Source: an uncultured Muribaculaceae bacterium (GTDB lineage: Bacteria > Bacteroidota > Bacteroidia > Bacteroidales > Muribaculaceae). Taken from it: a stretch of DNA of 64,000 nucleotides. Below the pieces are notes generated by a model, which did not search any database, was not told where the DNA came from, and saw only the letters and a program-made list of their open reading frames with translations. The translations under genes and the position numbers were made by a program. Position 1 is the first letter of the stretch; every line of letters starts with the position of its first letter. The stretch covers positions 1 through 64,000 of the forward strand of contig CAMXAZ010000004.1 in the NCBI GenBank assembly GCA_947179295.1, written 5' to 3'. Positions 7,519 through 15,324 of this stretch are shown piece by piece.

Positions 7519-9114
7519 TTACCAGTCCCAGTCATCATAATCATCATCGTCATCTGTCTCAGGCTCCACTCTGTTCGGAGTGCGTTCCGGGCGAGGATTA
7601 TTACCTATGGAAGCCTGGAAATTACGGACTGAACGGGGTATCGGCAAGGTATATGCCGCATCGAACTTTTCAAGCACATAGCGTTCGATATATGCCAGAT
7701 CATAATCACCATAGAAAGCATAATCATGGCTTATGGTTTTTGACCAAGGATAAGGCTGACACACTGTGTAGCGGCGAAGATCGAACCAGCGGTGGCCTTC
7801 GAGCAAAAATTCACGGGCACGCTCGTCACGGATAAAGTCAATCAGATCATTACCTGAAAGAGCATCCAGGTTAACATCTGCAGTCATTCGTGTGTGGAGA
7901 AATGTCACAAGTTTCTGACGCGCAGCCGATTCATTTCCGGCATAAGCCATAGCCTCAGCATAGTTCAGATATGCTTCGGGAGTACGCATAAGGAACGAAC
8001 TTGACACTTCACAGTAAGATCCATACTTGCTACGCTGGCCGCTGACTTTGCGGAATGCATCAGGATAATTCCAGATTTCAGTCTCTCCGATGTAACGTGA
8101 TGCGCGGAGGTCATCCTGTCCATACAGATTTTTCATCTCTTTAGAAACATAATAGCTCGCTTCAATGGGATCTCCAAACCAAGAATCCTCGGCGTCAGCA
8201 AATGCAGCGGCAATGGTGTAACCGCCCATACTGAAAATCGTTTCAGGAGAGCTCTTTGAAAGACAATCCTGTCCGACGGCTATCTGACGAAGATCAAGCA
8301 ATGAGCTCTGCACCGAAAGCACCTTTTCAGCATATTCAGCAGCCTTTTCCCAATTCTGCATATAGAGATACACACGGCTCAGAAGCAAAGAAGCAGCTGT
8401 CTGATTGGCTCTGTAGATTGACTTACGTGTTTTCCCTTCCAGATAAGTTTCTGCGTTTTCAAGGTCTGAAACAATCTGCTTGTAACACGAACTGAGAGGA
8501 GTCCTGGAGTATTCAATATCCTCAATAGTGCCAGATACCTTCAATGGAACACCGAGGTCTGTGTCAGCCGTCTGAGGATTGTAGGGTTTGCCATAAAGGT
8601 TGCTCAGGAGATAATAATAAGCACCTCTCAGAAAATAAGCTTCACCTTTTACTCGCTCTTTCTCGATATCATCACCAAAATTTTTCTCTGGCTGCTCATC
8701 AATAAGTTCGATGACGATATTGCAGATATTGATGCGCTTGTAAAGATAGTTCCAATAAACATCGTCTTTACCTGTATATTTATGTTTTTCATCTATGCCG
8801 GTGTCTGCCATCCAGGTATAGAACGGAAACATATCCAGAGTGTACATGGCATACCCCACACCTCTTTTGCCTTGCTTTGTAGCGTTAGGCTCAATCTCAT
8901 CTGTCATGAAATGGAGTATATCAAGATTACCTGTGTTATCAGATCTCATGGCCGGAGGCAGATAACCATCGCCAAGCAGAAGTTCGTCAAGATCATTCCA
9001 GCTTTCAACTTTTGCAAGGTCCTGAGAATATTCCGAAAGGAAATCCGAGCAGGAAACACATCCGGCCGAAGCTGTGATCAGCAATATGCTCAAAAATTTA
9101 TTTATAGTTTTCAT
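7519..9114 (-). CDS. SusD/RagB-family nutrient-binding outer-membrane lipoprotein
   Basis: The start at 9114 (MKTINKFLSILLITASAG) gives a proper lipoprotein signal with lipobox VSCSDFL, and leaves a short gap after the SusC stop at 9128; the longer ORF would overlap SusC. The 531-residue protein has the SusD layout of TPR-like helices (GEAYFLRGAYYYLLSNLYG, a family hallmark) and a C-terminal region ending DERAREFLLEGHRWFDLRRY, typical of RagB/SusD. It forms the lid over the SusC transporter and binds the ligand at the cell surface. There is no glycoside hydrolase in this operon, so the ligand need not be a glycan. Confidence 0.95.
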   Translation of the reverse strand: MKTINKFLSILLITASAGCVSCSDFLSEYSQDLAKVESWNDLDELLLGDGYLPPAMRSDNTGNLDILHFMTDEIEPNATKQGKRGVGYAMYTLDMFPFYTWMADTGIDEKHKYTGKDDVYWNYLYKRINICNIVIELIDEQPEKNFGDDIEKERVKGEAYFLRGAYYYLLSNLYGKPYNPQTADTDLGVPLKVSGTIEDIEYSRTPLSSCYKQIVSDLENAETYLEGKTRKSIYRANQTAASLLLSRVYLYMQNWEKAAEYAEKVLSVQSSLLDLRQIAVGQDCLSKSSPETIFSMGGYTIAAAFADAEDSWFGDPIEASYYVSKEMKNLYGQDDLRASRYIGETEIWNYPDAFRKVSGQRSKYGSYCEVSSSFLMRTPEAYLNYAEAMAYAGNESAARQKLVTFLHTRMTADVNLDALSGNDLIDFIRDERAREFLLEGHRWFDLRRYTVCQPYPWSKTISHDYAFYGDYDLAYIERYVLEKFDAAYTLPIPRSVRNFQASIGNNPRPERTPNRVEPETDDDDDYDDWDW

Positions 9115-9127
9115 ATATCTGTCATAA

Positions 9128-12100
9128 TTAGAAAGAAACATTCACACCCAATGAATAGCTTGGACGATCGGAAAGTTGAATTGTGGTGAATCCGCCTTGA
9201 GTCGGAGTCTGCCCTTTGAGCTCTTTGTGGCACCAGGTGTGAAGATTGTTGCCTGACGCATGAACTTCCAGACGGCTGAGGCCAAATCCGGCAAGCCATC
9301 GTTCGGGGAGCTCATAGGAGATTGAAATATTAGAAAGCTTTATATAGTCACCACTTACTACACGGATGTCACTATAGTCATACATATCCCAATAGTCATT
9401 GGCAATCATATTGATTCCCATATCAGTAGCTGATCCGGTCACACTCCAGTGCTGGATATACTTTGAATAATATGGACTATTAGAGGCTATAATCGCCGGA
9501 ATGTTCGTATGACGCTCATCTCCCGGTTGTTTCCAGCGCTTGAGATAATCACGGCTCAGATTTTTGTCAGGCCAGATTTCTCCCGCTCTATTAATGGTTG
9601 CGCCACCCATTGATTCGCTCTCAGATCCATACATGCCGAACAGACGGGTTTTGGCTCCAAGACTATAGGCAAATGTAGCGGATGCGTGAATACGCTTCCA
9701 ACGCAAACGAGTGCTGAGACTACCGGACATGTAAGGTTCACGGGAACCGGTCGCAGTAAGTACACGGGTATATGTGTCATATTTGCTCAAGCCTGCAAGA
9801 TCTGCATAATGATCGTGCCAGTCATCAAACATCGGGCCGCCGTCAATAGGATTCAGACCGATAAAACGGTATGAATAGAACGTTCCGACTGATTTGCCTT
9901 TGACAATGGCTGAGCCGTTGAGGAAGTCAGACAGTTGGTAAGATTCTCCTGCCGGGAGAGTCTGTACGGAGTTTGTCACGCGTGAGAATGATGTCGAGAT
10001 GCTCCACTGCCAGTCGCGGGTCTGTATGGGACGGCCGGTAATGCCGATGCTGTAGCCGTTGTTCTGGATGTTACCGCCATTGACCACATAAGATGAGTAG
10101 CCGTTGACAGTTGAAATCGACTTGGTCATGAAAGCGTCTTTGGTATGCTTCCAGTAGAAATCGCCTTCAATCTGCAGGCGGTTATTGAACATTCCAAATA
10201 TGACACCGAGGTTGATACTGGTTGTCTTTTCCCATTTCAGGTCAGGATTCGGGTTTGAAACGGCCGATGAAGTAAATTCACCGAAATAGTCATTCATCGG
10301 ATTTTTCTGAATGATCATCACCGGATACTGAGTGGAAAGCATGTTGCCCTGGAAGCCATAGCTACCTTTGACAGTCAGCTGGTCAAGCCAGGTCTGCTGT
10401 CTGATAAAGTCGAGCTGGGCTGCGTCAAACGACCCGGAAACCGACCATACGGGCAGGATCTTGTCATTTGAGCGGTCGCCGAAATTGTTTGATCCGTCAA
10501 TACGCATGTTGGCATTGAGGAAGATCATACGGCGCCAGTTGTAACTTACAGTGGCGTAGGCGGAAATCACGTTTGATTTGGAATCGGTCAGCGACGGTGT
10601 GTTGCCTGTGATCCATGATTTATACATTGGGTATTTGTCAAGATCTATATCAGACACGAACATCATGCCTCGGTCGGGGAAATATCCGCGGTCCACACGG
10701 CTGTAGCCTTTATAACGGTTCTGAGATGCTTCAAAACCGATGCCCCCGCTGAAATTGTGGATCTCATCGTTGAAATATTTGTTCCAGTCGAGCTGCACAC
10801 GTGCAGTCCAGCTGCGCTGACGGGTATTATTTTTGCTCAGTTCTCCGCCCTGCGGCATTCGGGAATCATCACCGGGAAGCTGGCCATACTCACTGTCTCG
10901 AAGATCAGCCGCATACCAGGTCTTGTCGCCCCAGAAACCTTCGATATCCGTAGCAGCGCTTGTGTATGACAGAATAGCATTGGCGGTCAGCCAGTCTGTG
11001 AAACGGAATTTCAGGTTGGCGTCAAAGGTAAACGATGACTGATCCTGCTTAACACGGCTGTTTTCAAGTTCGTTCAGAATATTGAAATTATACGGATTAC
11101 TGTGGCTTTTGTATTTACCATAATAAGCATATTCTCCATTTTCTTCGTAGGCCGGAATAGCACGGCTGGTAGAGTAGGCATATTCAACAGGATTGATACT
11201 TTCCTGATAGTATTCGCGGTCAGAGATGTTGCCTTTTACGCCGAACGAGCCGGTGAGCCATTTGGCAAAATTGACATCAAGGTTCACAACAGCGCTGTAG
11301 CGCTTATTTTTTGTATTATTGACAACATCATCATTATCAACAAAACCGAGAGAGGCATAATAAGTTCCGCGTTCGCCACCGCCGCTGAGGCTGACTGTGT
11401 GCTGCTGCGAAAAACTGTCGTGAGTCAGGAGATCGAACCAATCGGTGTTCATTGCCTCAAGGGCAGCGACCCCGGCAGTCATCTGCTCTTCGGTGATCTT
11501 GCCGTTATAAAGCTGATACATCAGCCCTTCATATCCGACAATCGGCGCTCTGTCATTATACAGATAATGGTCGGCGAACAGCTCGCGCGAGAACTGGATA
11601 CGCTCTTTGGAACTCATCACGTCGACAGACGAGTCGGAGTAGCGCGGGCGGAGCTTCCAGGTGAAGTTGTTGTTATAGCGGATTGTCGGTTTGCCTTCTT
11701 TACCGCGCTTGGTGGTGATGACGATCACACCGTTGGCGGCCTTGGTGCCGTAGAGGGCTGTGGCAGAAGCGTCTTTAAGCACGTCGAGGCGCTCGATGTC
11801 CTGCGGGTTCAGACCGGCGATTGCGTTGCCGATACGGTTGACGTAGTCAGGGTCATTGAGGTCTTCAGCCGAGATTTCCACCGGGTCGTTGACCACGATA
11901 CCGTCAACCACCCAGAGGGGCTCACGGTTGCCGATGATCGATGAGGTACCTCGTATGCGGATCTTCGGGGCGACTCCCGCTTCACCGGAATTTGACATAT
12001 ACATCATGTCGGGGATCTGGCCTTCGAGCATCTGGTCGATCGAGAGCGCGTCGGCACGAAGAATGTCCTCGGCCTTGATAGAGGTGATGGCCGATGTCGA

Positions 12101-12706
12101 GGCGCGCTTGTCGATCACCTGATAGCCGGTGACCACAACACCGTCAAGTTCGTTGGAGTCATCTTCAAGAATTATATTCAGCGGTTTGCCGGTCCAGTTG
12201 ACGTTTTTCTGCTTCATACCTATATATGACACAACGATAACCGCATTTGTCTGGCCGCCGGAAGGAAGCTGGAAGTTGCCTTCATAGTCAGTGGCTGCGG
12301 CTACTTTAGGTGATTTTTTAAGCCACACCGATGCTCCGGGGAGCGGTTCGCCATGACTGTCTGTAACCCGGCCGGAAATTTTTGACGAAGACGTCTTCTG
12401 AGCCGTCAGTTTCGACAGGACAATTGATTTGTCGACAATTTCATAGCCAAGCCCCAACTGTTCGTTGACCACATGGTTAAGAATCTGGCGCAGGTCCATA
12501 TCATTGTATGTACCTGTGATGGAGCGCCCGGCGCTCCCACTGAGGATGCCCTTGTTGTAGACAAACTCATAGCCGGTGGCTTTCTTGATGGCGTCAAACG
12601 CCGCTTCAGGCGTCTCTCCATTGAAAGTCAAGTCGTAGTTGCGGGCAAACAATGCCGCTGGTAACAGACACCAGGCAACTAACAGTGTTAATAATCTGCG
12701 TTTCAT
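9128..12706 (-). CDS. SusC/RagA TonB-dependent transporter with STN signalling domain
   Basis: This 1192-residue outer-membrane protein has a signal peptide (to about 22), an STN secretin/TonB N-terminal domain (about 23-98, LTFNGETPEAAFDAIKKATG), a carboxypeptidase-regulatory-like domain (about 113-190), a plug carrying the SusC signature (IRIRGTSSIIGNREPLWVVDG, then DASATALYGTKAANGVIVITTK) and a 22-stranded barrel ending in SYSLGVNVSF. The STN domain is the part that contacts FecR-type anti-sigma factors, which matches the fecR gene 61 nt upstream and the divergent ECF sigma factor. Import is TonB-driven, and SusD (next gene) is the lid. The substrate is unknown. Confidence 0.96.
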   Translation of the reverse strand: MKRRLLTLLVAWCLLPAALFARNYDLTFNGETPEAAFDAIKKATGYEFVYNKGILSGSAGRSITGTYNDMDLRQILNHVVNEQLGLGYEIVDKSIVLSKLTAQKTSSSKISGRVTDSHGEPLPGASVWLKKSPKVAAATDYEGNFQLPSGGQTNAVIVVSYIGMKQKNVNWTGKPLNIILEDDSNELDGVVVTGYQVIDKRASTSAITSIKAEDILRADALSIDQMLEGQIPDMMYMSNSGEAGVAPKIRIRGTSSIIGNREPLWVVDGIVVNDPVEISAEDLNDPDYVNRIGNAIAGLNPQDIERLDVLKDASATALYGTKAANGVIVITTKRGKEGKPTIRYNNNFTWKLRPRYSDSSVDVMSSKERIQFSRELFADHYLYNDRAPIVGYEGLMYQLYNGKITEEQMTAGVAALEAMNTDWFDLLTHDSFSQQHTVSLSGGGERGTYYASLGFVDNDDVVNNTKNKRYSAVVNLDVNFAKWLTGSFGVKGNISDREYYQESINPVEYAYSTSRAIPAYEENGEYAYYGKYKSHSNPYNFNILNELENSRVKQDQSSFTFDANLKFRFTDWLTANAILSYTSAATDIEGFWGDKTWYAADLRDSEYGQLPGDDSRMPQGGELSKNNTRQRSWTARVQLDWNKYFNDEIHNFSGGIGFEASQNRYKGYSRVDRGYFPDRGMMFVSDIDLDKYPMYKSWITGNTPSLTDSKSNVISAYATVSYNWRRMIFLNANMRIDGSNNFGDRSNDKILPVWSVSGSFDAAQLDFIRQQTWLDQLTVKGSYGFQGNMLSTQYPVMIIQKNPMNDYFGEFTSSAVSNPNPDLKWEKTTSINLGVIFGMFNNRLQIEGDFYWKHTKDAFMTKSISTVNGYSSYVVNGGNIQNNGYSIGITGRPIQTRDWQWSISTSFSRVTNSVQTLPAGESYQLSDFLNGSAIVKGKSVGTFYSYRFIGLNPIDGGPMFDDWHDHYADLAGLSKYDTYTRVLTATGSREPYMSGSLSTRLRWKRIHASATFAYSLGAKTRLFGMYGSESESMGGATINRAGEIWPDKNLSRDYLKRWKQPGDERHTNIPAIIASNSPYYSKYIQHWSVTGSATDMGINMIANDYWDMYDYSDIRVVSGDYIKLSNISISYELPERWLAGFGLSRLEVHASGNNLHTWCHKELKGQTPTQGGFTTIQLSDRPSYSLGVNVSF

Positions 12707-12767
12707 CTATGAAAAAATAATGATTGGTTTGAAATGCTTTTTGATTTGGTTTTATGACAGGTTTTAT

Positions 12768-13931
12768 CTACTGGCCTGACCGCGAGACGATCACTTTGCC
12801 GTCACTTACTGAGAATTTTATGCCTCCGCATTTTTCAAGAATGGCTATGGCGGTGGTGAAGTCGGAATATCTCGGAATGCTGCCCATGAACTCTTCGCCT
12901 CGGAGCGAATCGTCGGTAAACTCATATTCGAAATCATACCAGCGGCTGAGATCCTGCATGATGCGCATGAGCGTCTGATGCTCGAACACAAAACGCCCCT
13001 TGCGCCAGGAGGTGACGACATCAGTGTTGACCGGCCGAACCCGCACCCTCTGATCTGCGGTTCTGAACACTGCCTGATGGCCGGGAGTCAGGAACAGTTC
13101 CGCATCAGGCTCGTCAAGACGGCTTAGCGATACTTTGCCTCTTTCAAGAGTGGTGTAGACCTCCGTCTCATCCGGATAGTAACGGACGTTGAACTCAGTG
13201 CCGTAGACGCGGATCTGCTGATTGTCGGTCTCGACATAGAACGGCCTGAGGCTGTCTGTGGCAACTGCGAGATAGGCCTCGCCCTCTATCCTGACCTTTC
13301 TGACATCGCCGCTGAAGGTCTTGGGATAGTAGAGCCGCGATGATGAATTGAGCCATACCTCCGTGCCGTCTTCAAGCTGGATCTTGAACTCGCCGCCACG
13401 CGGCACTTCAAGACAGAGATTCCGTTCAAGCGAGTCGGCATTTTCGGTTGTCAGCAACACCGTAGCCACTTTGGCGGTATCTGACTCATTAAGCACAACT
13501 TTATGTCCGGCCGCATCAGAGAGCATGGCGCGTGTGCTGCCGGGCTTTATCTCATCGACAGTCTGAACAGTCTGATATTTTTTCGGAACCTCGGCCATAT
13601 GGACCCCATCAGACCCTACACCTATATTATTATATAAGAAAACGCCTATGCCAAGCGCCACGGCAAAGAGAGCCGCAATGGATACATAATAGCCCTTTAA
13701 ACGCCGACTACGGATGCCATCGACTTCATGCTGCATCTCCCTGCAACTGCGCTCCGAATCAACCATCTGCCACAGATCGAGCTGAGCCTTGACATATGAC
13801 GGATCAGTCAGACGGTCATACAGCCTGCGGTTTTCCTCGGATTCATCGCGCCACGCCTGAAGCTCGGCCTCCTCCTCAGTGGAAAGCCGTGACGAAATCC
13901 TTTTTATGAACAGTTTACTTATTCGCTGCAT
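12768..13931 (-). CDS. FecR-family transmembrane anti-sigma factor
   Basis: This 387-residue protein has a cytoplasmic sigma-binding N-terminus (about 1-80, LSTEEEAELQAWRDESEENRRLYDRL), one transmembrane segment (GYYVSIAALFAVALGIGVFLY) and a periplasmic FecR domain (about 165-260, LEVPRGGEFKIQLEDGTEVWLNSSSRLYYP). A C-terminal STN-like segment (VFEHQTLMRIMQDLSRWYDFEYEF) is the DUF4974 region. It should hold the divergent ECF sigma factor inactive until the STN domain of the loaded SusC signals across the periplasm. It is the first gene of the minus-strand operon. Confidence 0.95.
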   Translation of the reverse strand: MQRISKLFIKRISSRLSTEEEAELQAWRDESEENRRLYDRLTDPSYVKAQLDLWQMVDSERSCREMQHEVDGIRSRRLKGYYVSIAALFAVALGIGVFLYNNIGVGSDGVHMAEVPKKYQTVQTVDEIKPGSTRAMLSDAAGHKVVLNESDTAKVATVLLTTENADSLERNLCLEVPRGGEFKIQLEDGTEVWLNSSSRLYYPKTFSGDVRKVRIEGEAYLAVATDSLRPFYVETDNQQIRVYGTEFNVRYYPDETEVYTTLERGKVSLSRLDEPDAELFLTPGHQAVFRTADQRVRVRPVNTDVVTSWRKGRFVFEHQTLMRIMQDLSRWYDFEYEFTDDSLRGEEFMGSIPRYSDFTTAIAILEKCGGIKFSVSDGKVIVSRSGQ

Positions 13932-14224
13932 CTTCTATTTTGTCTCCGGAGTGTTAAATCAGAGCACTCCTTTTAAACATGTCGTAATTCTTTTTTAGTT
14001 AAAAACGGTTATCAGCCTTTTTATCATATTCGCAAACACCCGGAAAAAGTATATCACAAATATTGACTTTTTTTATGTTTTACAGCATATAAAAATTAAT
14101 TTTTCGTTATTTTCCCACCTTTTTGCTCTATTTTATCGACATTTTTAGTACTTTTGCTATCACTGACTACAATCACTCTTTCAAGAAAGACACTTCAACC
14201 CGTAACCAAGAAGCTGTTCCGATA
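13932..14224. other. AT-rich intergenic region between fecR and the ECF sigma gene
   Basis: This stretch separates the divergent fecR and sigma-factor genes. It is strongly AT-rich around 14040-14120 (TATATCACAAATATTGAC, GCATATAAAAATTAA). Near its right end is a TAnnTTTG promoter candidate for the sigma gene. No TAnnTTTG box was found for the fecR direction, which fits an ECF-dependent promoter whose consensus I cannot recognise. No gene is seen in it. Confidence 0.5.
14122..14156 (+). promoter_or_regulatory. Candidate sigma-A-type promoter of the ECF sigma gene
   Basis: TACTTTTG (14149-14156) fits the Bacteroidetes -7 consensus TAnnTTTG. TTTG at 14122-14125 could be the -33 box, though the 23-nt spacing is longer than the usual 19-21. 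It overlaps the first codons of the longest ORF (TTG 14123), which argues for a downstream translation start. Confidence 0.4.
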
Positions 14225-14803
14225 TTGCATACGTCCGATGACATATTCCACTCTTTCGTCGCCGGGAAAATGGCTCCGTTCTATGAACGCTATTTCCCCG
14301 GAATGGTGATGTATGCCTCCCGGCTTTTAGGCCATGAGCTTGACTGGATGGCCGATGACTGTGTGCAGGACGCCGTGCTCGACTCCTTTCAGAAACGACA
14401 TTCATTCGACACAGCCGAGCAATGGCGCGCCCACATCCTCGCCTGCATCCGCAACAAGGCCGTATCGGCCCTGCGCAAACTCTCGGCCATGAGAAACTAC
14501 ACCGAATCAAAAAACGAAGACGACCATGAAGCCGATGCCACACTGGCACTGATAGAGCATGAAACACTCGACACCCTCTATGCAGCCATCAAAAAACTTC
14601 CGCCCGACTATCGCCAACTGCTCAAACTCAGTTTCGAAGACGGTCTTAAGAACGCAGAAATAGCCGCAGTCCTCGGAGTGGCCGAGATAACCGTGAAGAA
14701 ACGCAAGGTGAAACTGCTTGAAATGCTGCGCAGAAACATGCCTGATGACATTGACCTGCCGACAATCGCCCTTCTGCTCACTACTATGCTCAAAACCGTC
14801 TGA
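14225..14803 (+). CDS. ECF-type RNA polymerase sigma-70 factor
   Basis: The product has sigma region 2 (YERYFPGMVMYASRLLG, then WMADDCVQDAVLDSF) and region 4 (LPPDYRQLLKLSFEDGLKNAEIAAVLGVAEITVKKRKVKLLEML), the minimal two-domain ECF plan. The ORF track starts at TTG 14123, but that codon lies inside a promoter-like element. I use the in-frame TTG at 14225, which gives 192 residues, the usual size; the first ATG, at 14270, would remove part of region 2. The true start is uncertain. It is divergent from fecR and should drive the fecR-susCD operon when FecR releases it. Confidence 0.9.
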   Translation: MHTSDDIFHSFVAGKMAPFYERYFPGMVMYASRLLGHELDWMADDCVQDAVLDSFQKRHSFDTAEQWRAHILACIRNKAVSALRKLSAMRNYTESKNEDDHEADATLALIEHETLDTLYAAIKKLPPDYRQLLKLSFEDGLKNAEIAAVLGVAEITVKKRKVKLLEMLRRNMPDDIDLPTIALLLTTMLKTV

Positions 14804-14902
14804 CCCGCAGATTCCGCACCTTCGATGTGACCTGGAATCACCCTCCTATACTGTCTGATCACTGTCTCAGGCCACACAAAAATGCAAAAAATTGCCTCCG
14901 GA

Positions 14903-14934
14903 TTTGGGAAATAGCAAAAAAACGCCTACCTTTG
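14903..14934 (+). promoter_or_regulatory. Promoter of tRNA-Gln
   Basis: TTTG (14903-14906), a 20-nt spacer and TACCTTTG (14927-14934) match the Bacteroidetes -33/-7 consensus. The tRNA starts 57 nt downstream of the -7 box. Confidence 0.8.
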
Positions 14935-14990
14935 CATCGCTTTAGAGAATCGGTATCACTGATATCACATGATTCTTTGGGCAAAAGGAT

Positions 14991-15061
14991 TGTCTTATGG
15001 TGTAATGGTAGCACTGCAGTTTTTGGTTCTGCCTGTCTTGGTTCGAATCCAGGTAAGACAA
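14991..15061 (+). tRNA. tRNA-Gln (anticodon TTG)
   Basis: The 71-nt gene folds as a cloverleaf. The acceptor arm TGTCTTA pairs with TAAGACA, the T-arm carries GGTTCGAATCC, and the anticodon loop TTTTGGT gives anticodon TTG, reading CAA. The discriminator is A and the CCA is not encoded. It has its own promoter and terminator and stands between two SusCD loci. Confidence 0.95.
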
Positions 15062-15068
15062 CGTTTTA

Positions 15069-15114
15069 AATCGCCGGATCACTGAAAAAAATCAGAGATC
15101 CGGCGATTTTCTTT
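15069..15114 (+). terminator. Rho-independent terminator of tRNA-Gln
   Basis: AATCGCCGGATC (15069-15080) pairs perfectly with GATCCGGCGATT (15097-15108), followed by TTCTTTTG. It begins 8 nt after the tRNA. Confidence 0.9.
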
Positions 15115-15131
15115 TGCCAATACCCCCTACA

Positions 15132-15182
15132 CTCACGCGCTTTGCGCTGCGGTGTCAGTGGCAACAAGTAATGTTTCGCCAC
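15132..15182. repeat. Palindromic dispersed repeat (related to the 37889-37927 hairpin)
   Basis: The segment CGCGCTTTGCGCTGCGGTGTC (15136-15156) is the reverse complement, with one mismatch, of GACACCGAAGCGCAAAGCGCG inside the hairpin at 37889-37927. Here it is flanked by CACT/AGTG ends, with GCGC-TTT-GCGC in the middle, and is followed by a second small hairpin GTGGC/GCCAC (15159-15182). This suggests a short intergenic repeat family in this genome. Confidence 0.55.
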
Positions 15183-15259
15183 CAGTGTAAACGAGCGCCC
15201 GGATGACATGGTGACACATCATTGGAAACATCGTGAAACGTGACTTTTCCGACATTCTG

Positions 15260-15290
15260 TTTGACAGCTATGGATTATTGCATAATTTTG
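15260..15290 (+). promoter_or_regulatory. Promoter of the hybrid two-component regulator
   Basis: TTTG (15260-15263), a 19-nt spacer and TAATTTTG (15283-15290) match the consensus closely. The ORF track start at 15292 is 2 nt past the -7 box and so would be upstream of the expected transcript start. The real start is therefore probably 15304 or 15325. Confidence 0.75.
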
Positions 15291-15324
15291 TATGAAAGTG
15301 AAAATGCAAAATTTCAGCCTCCGA

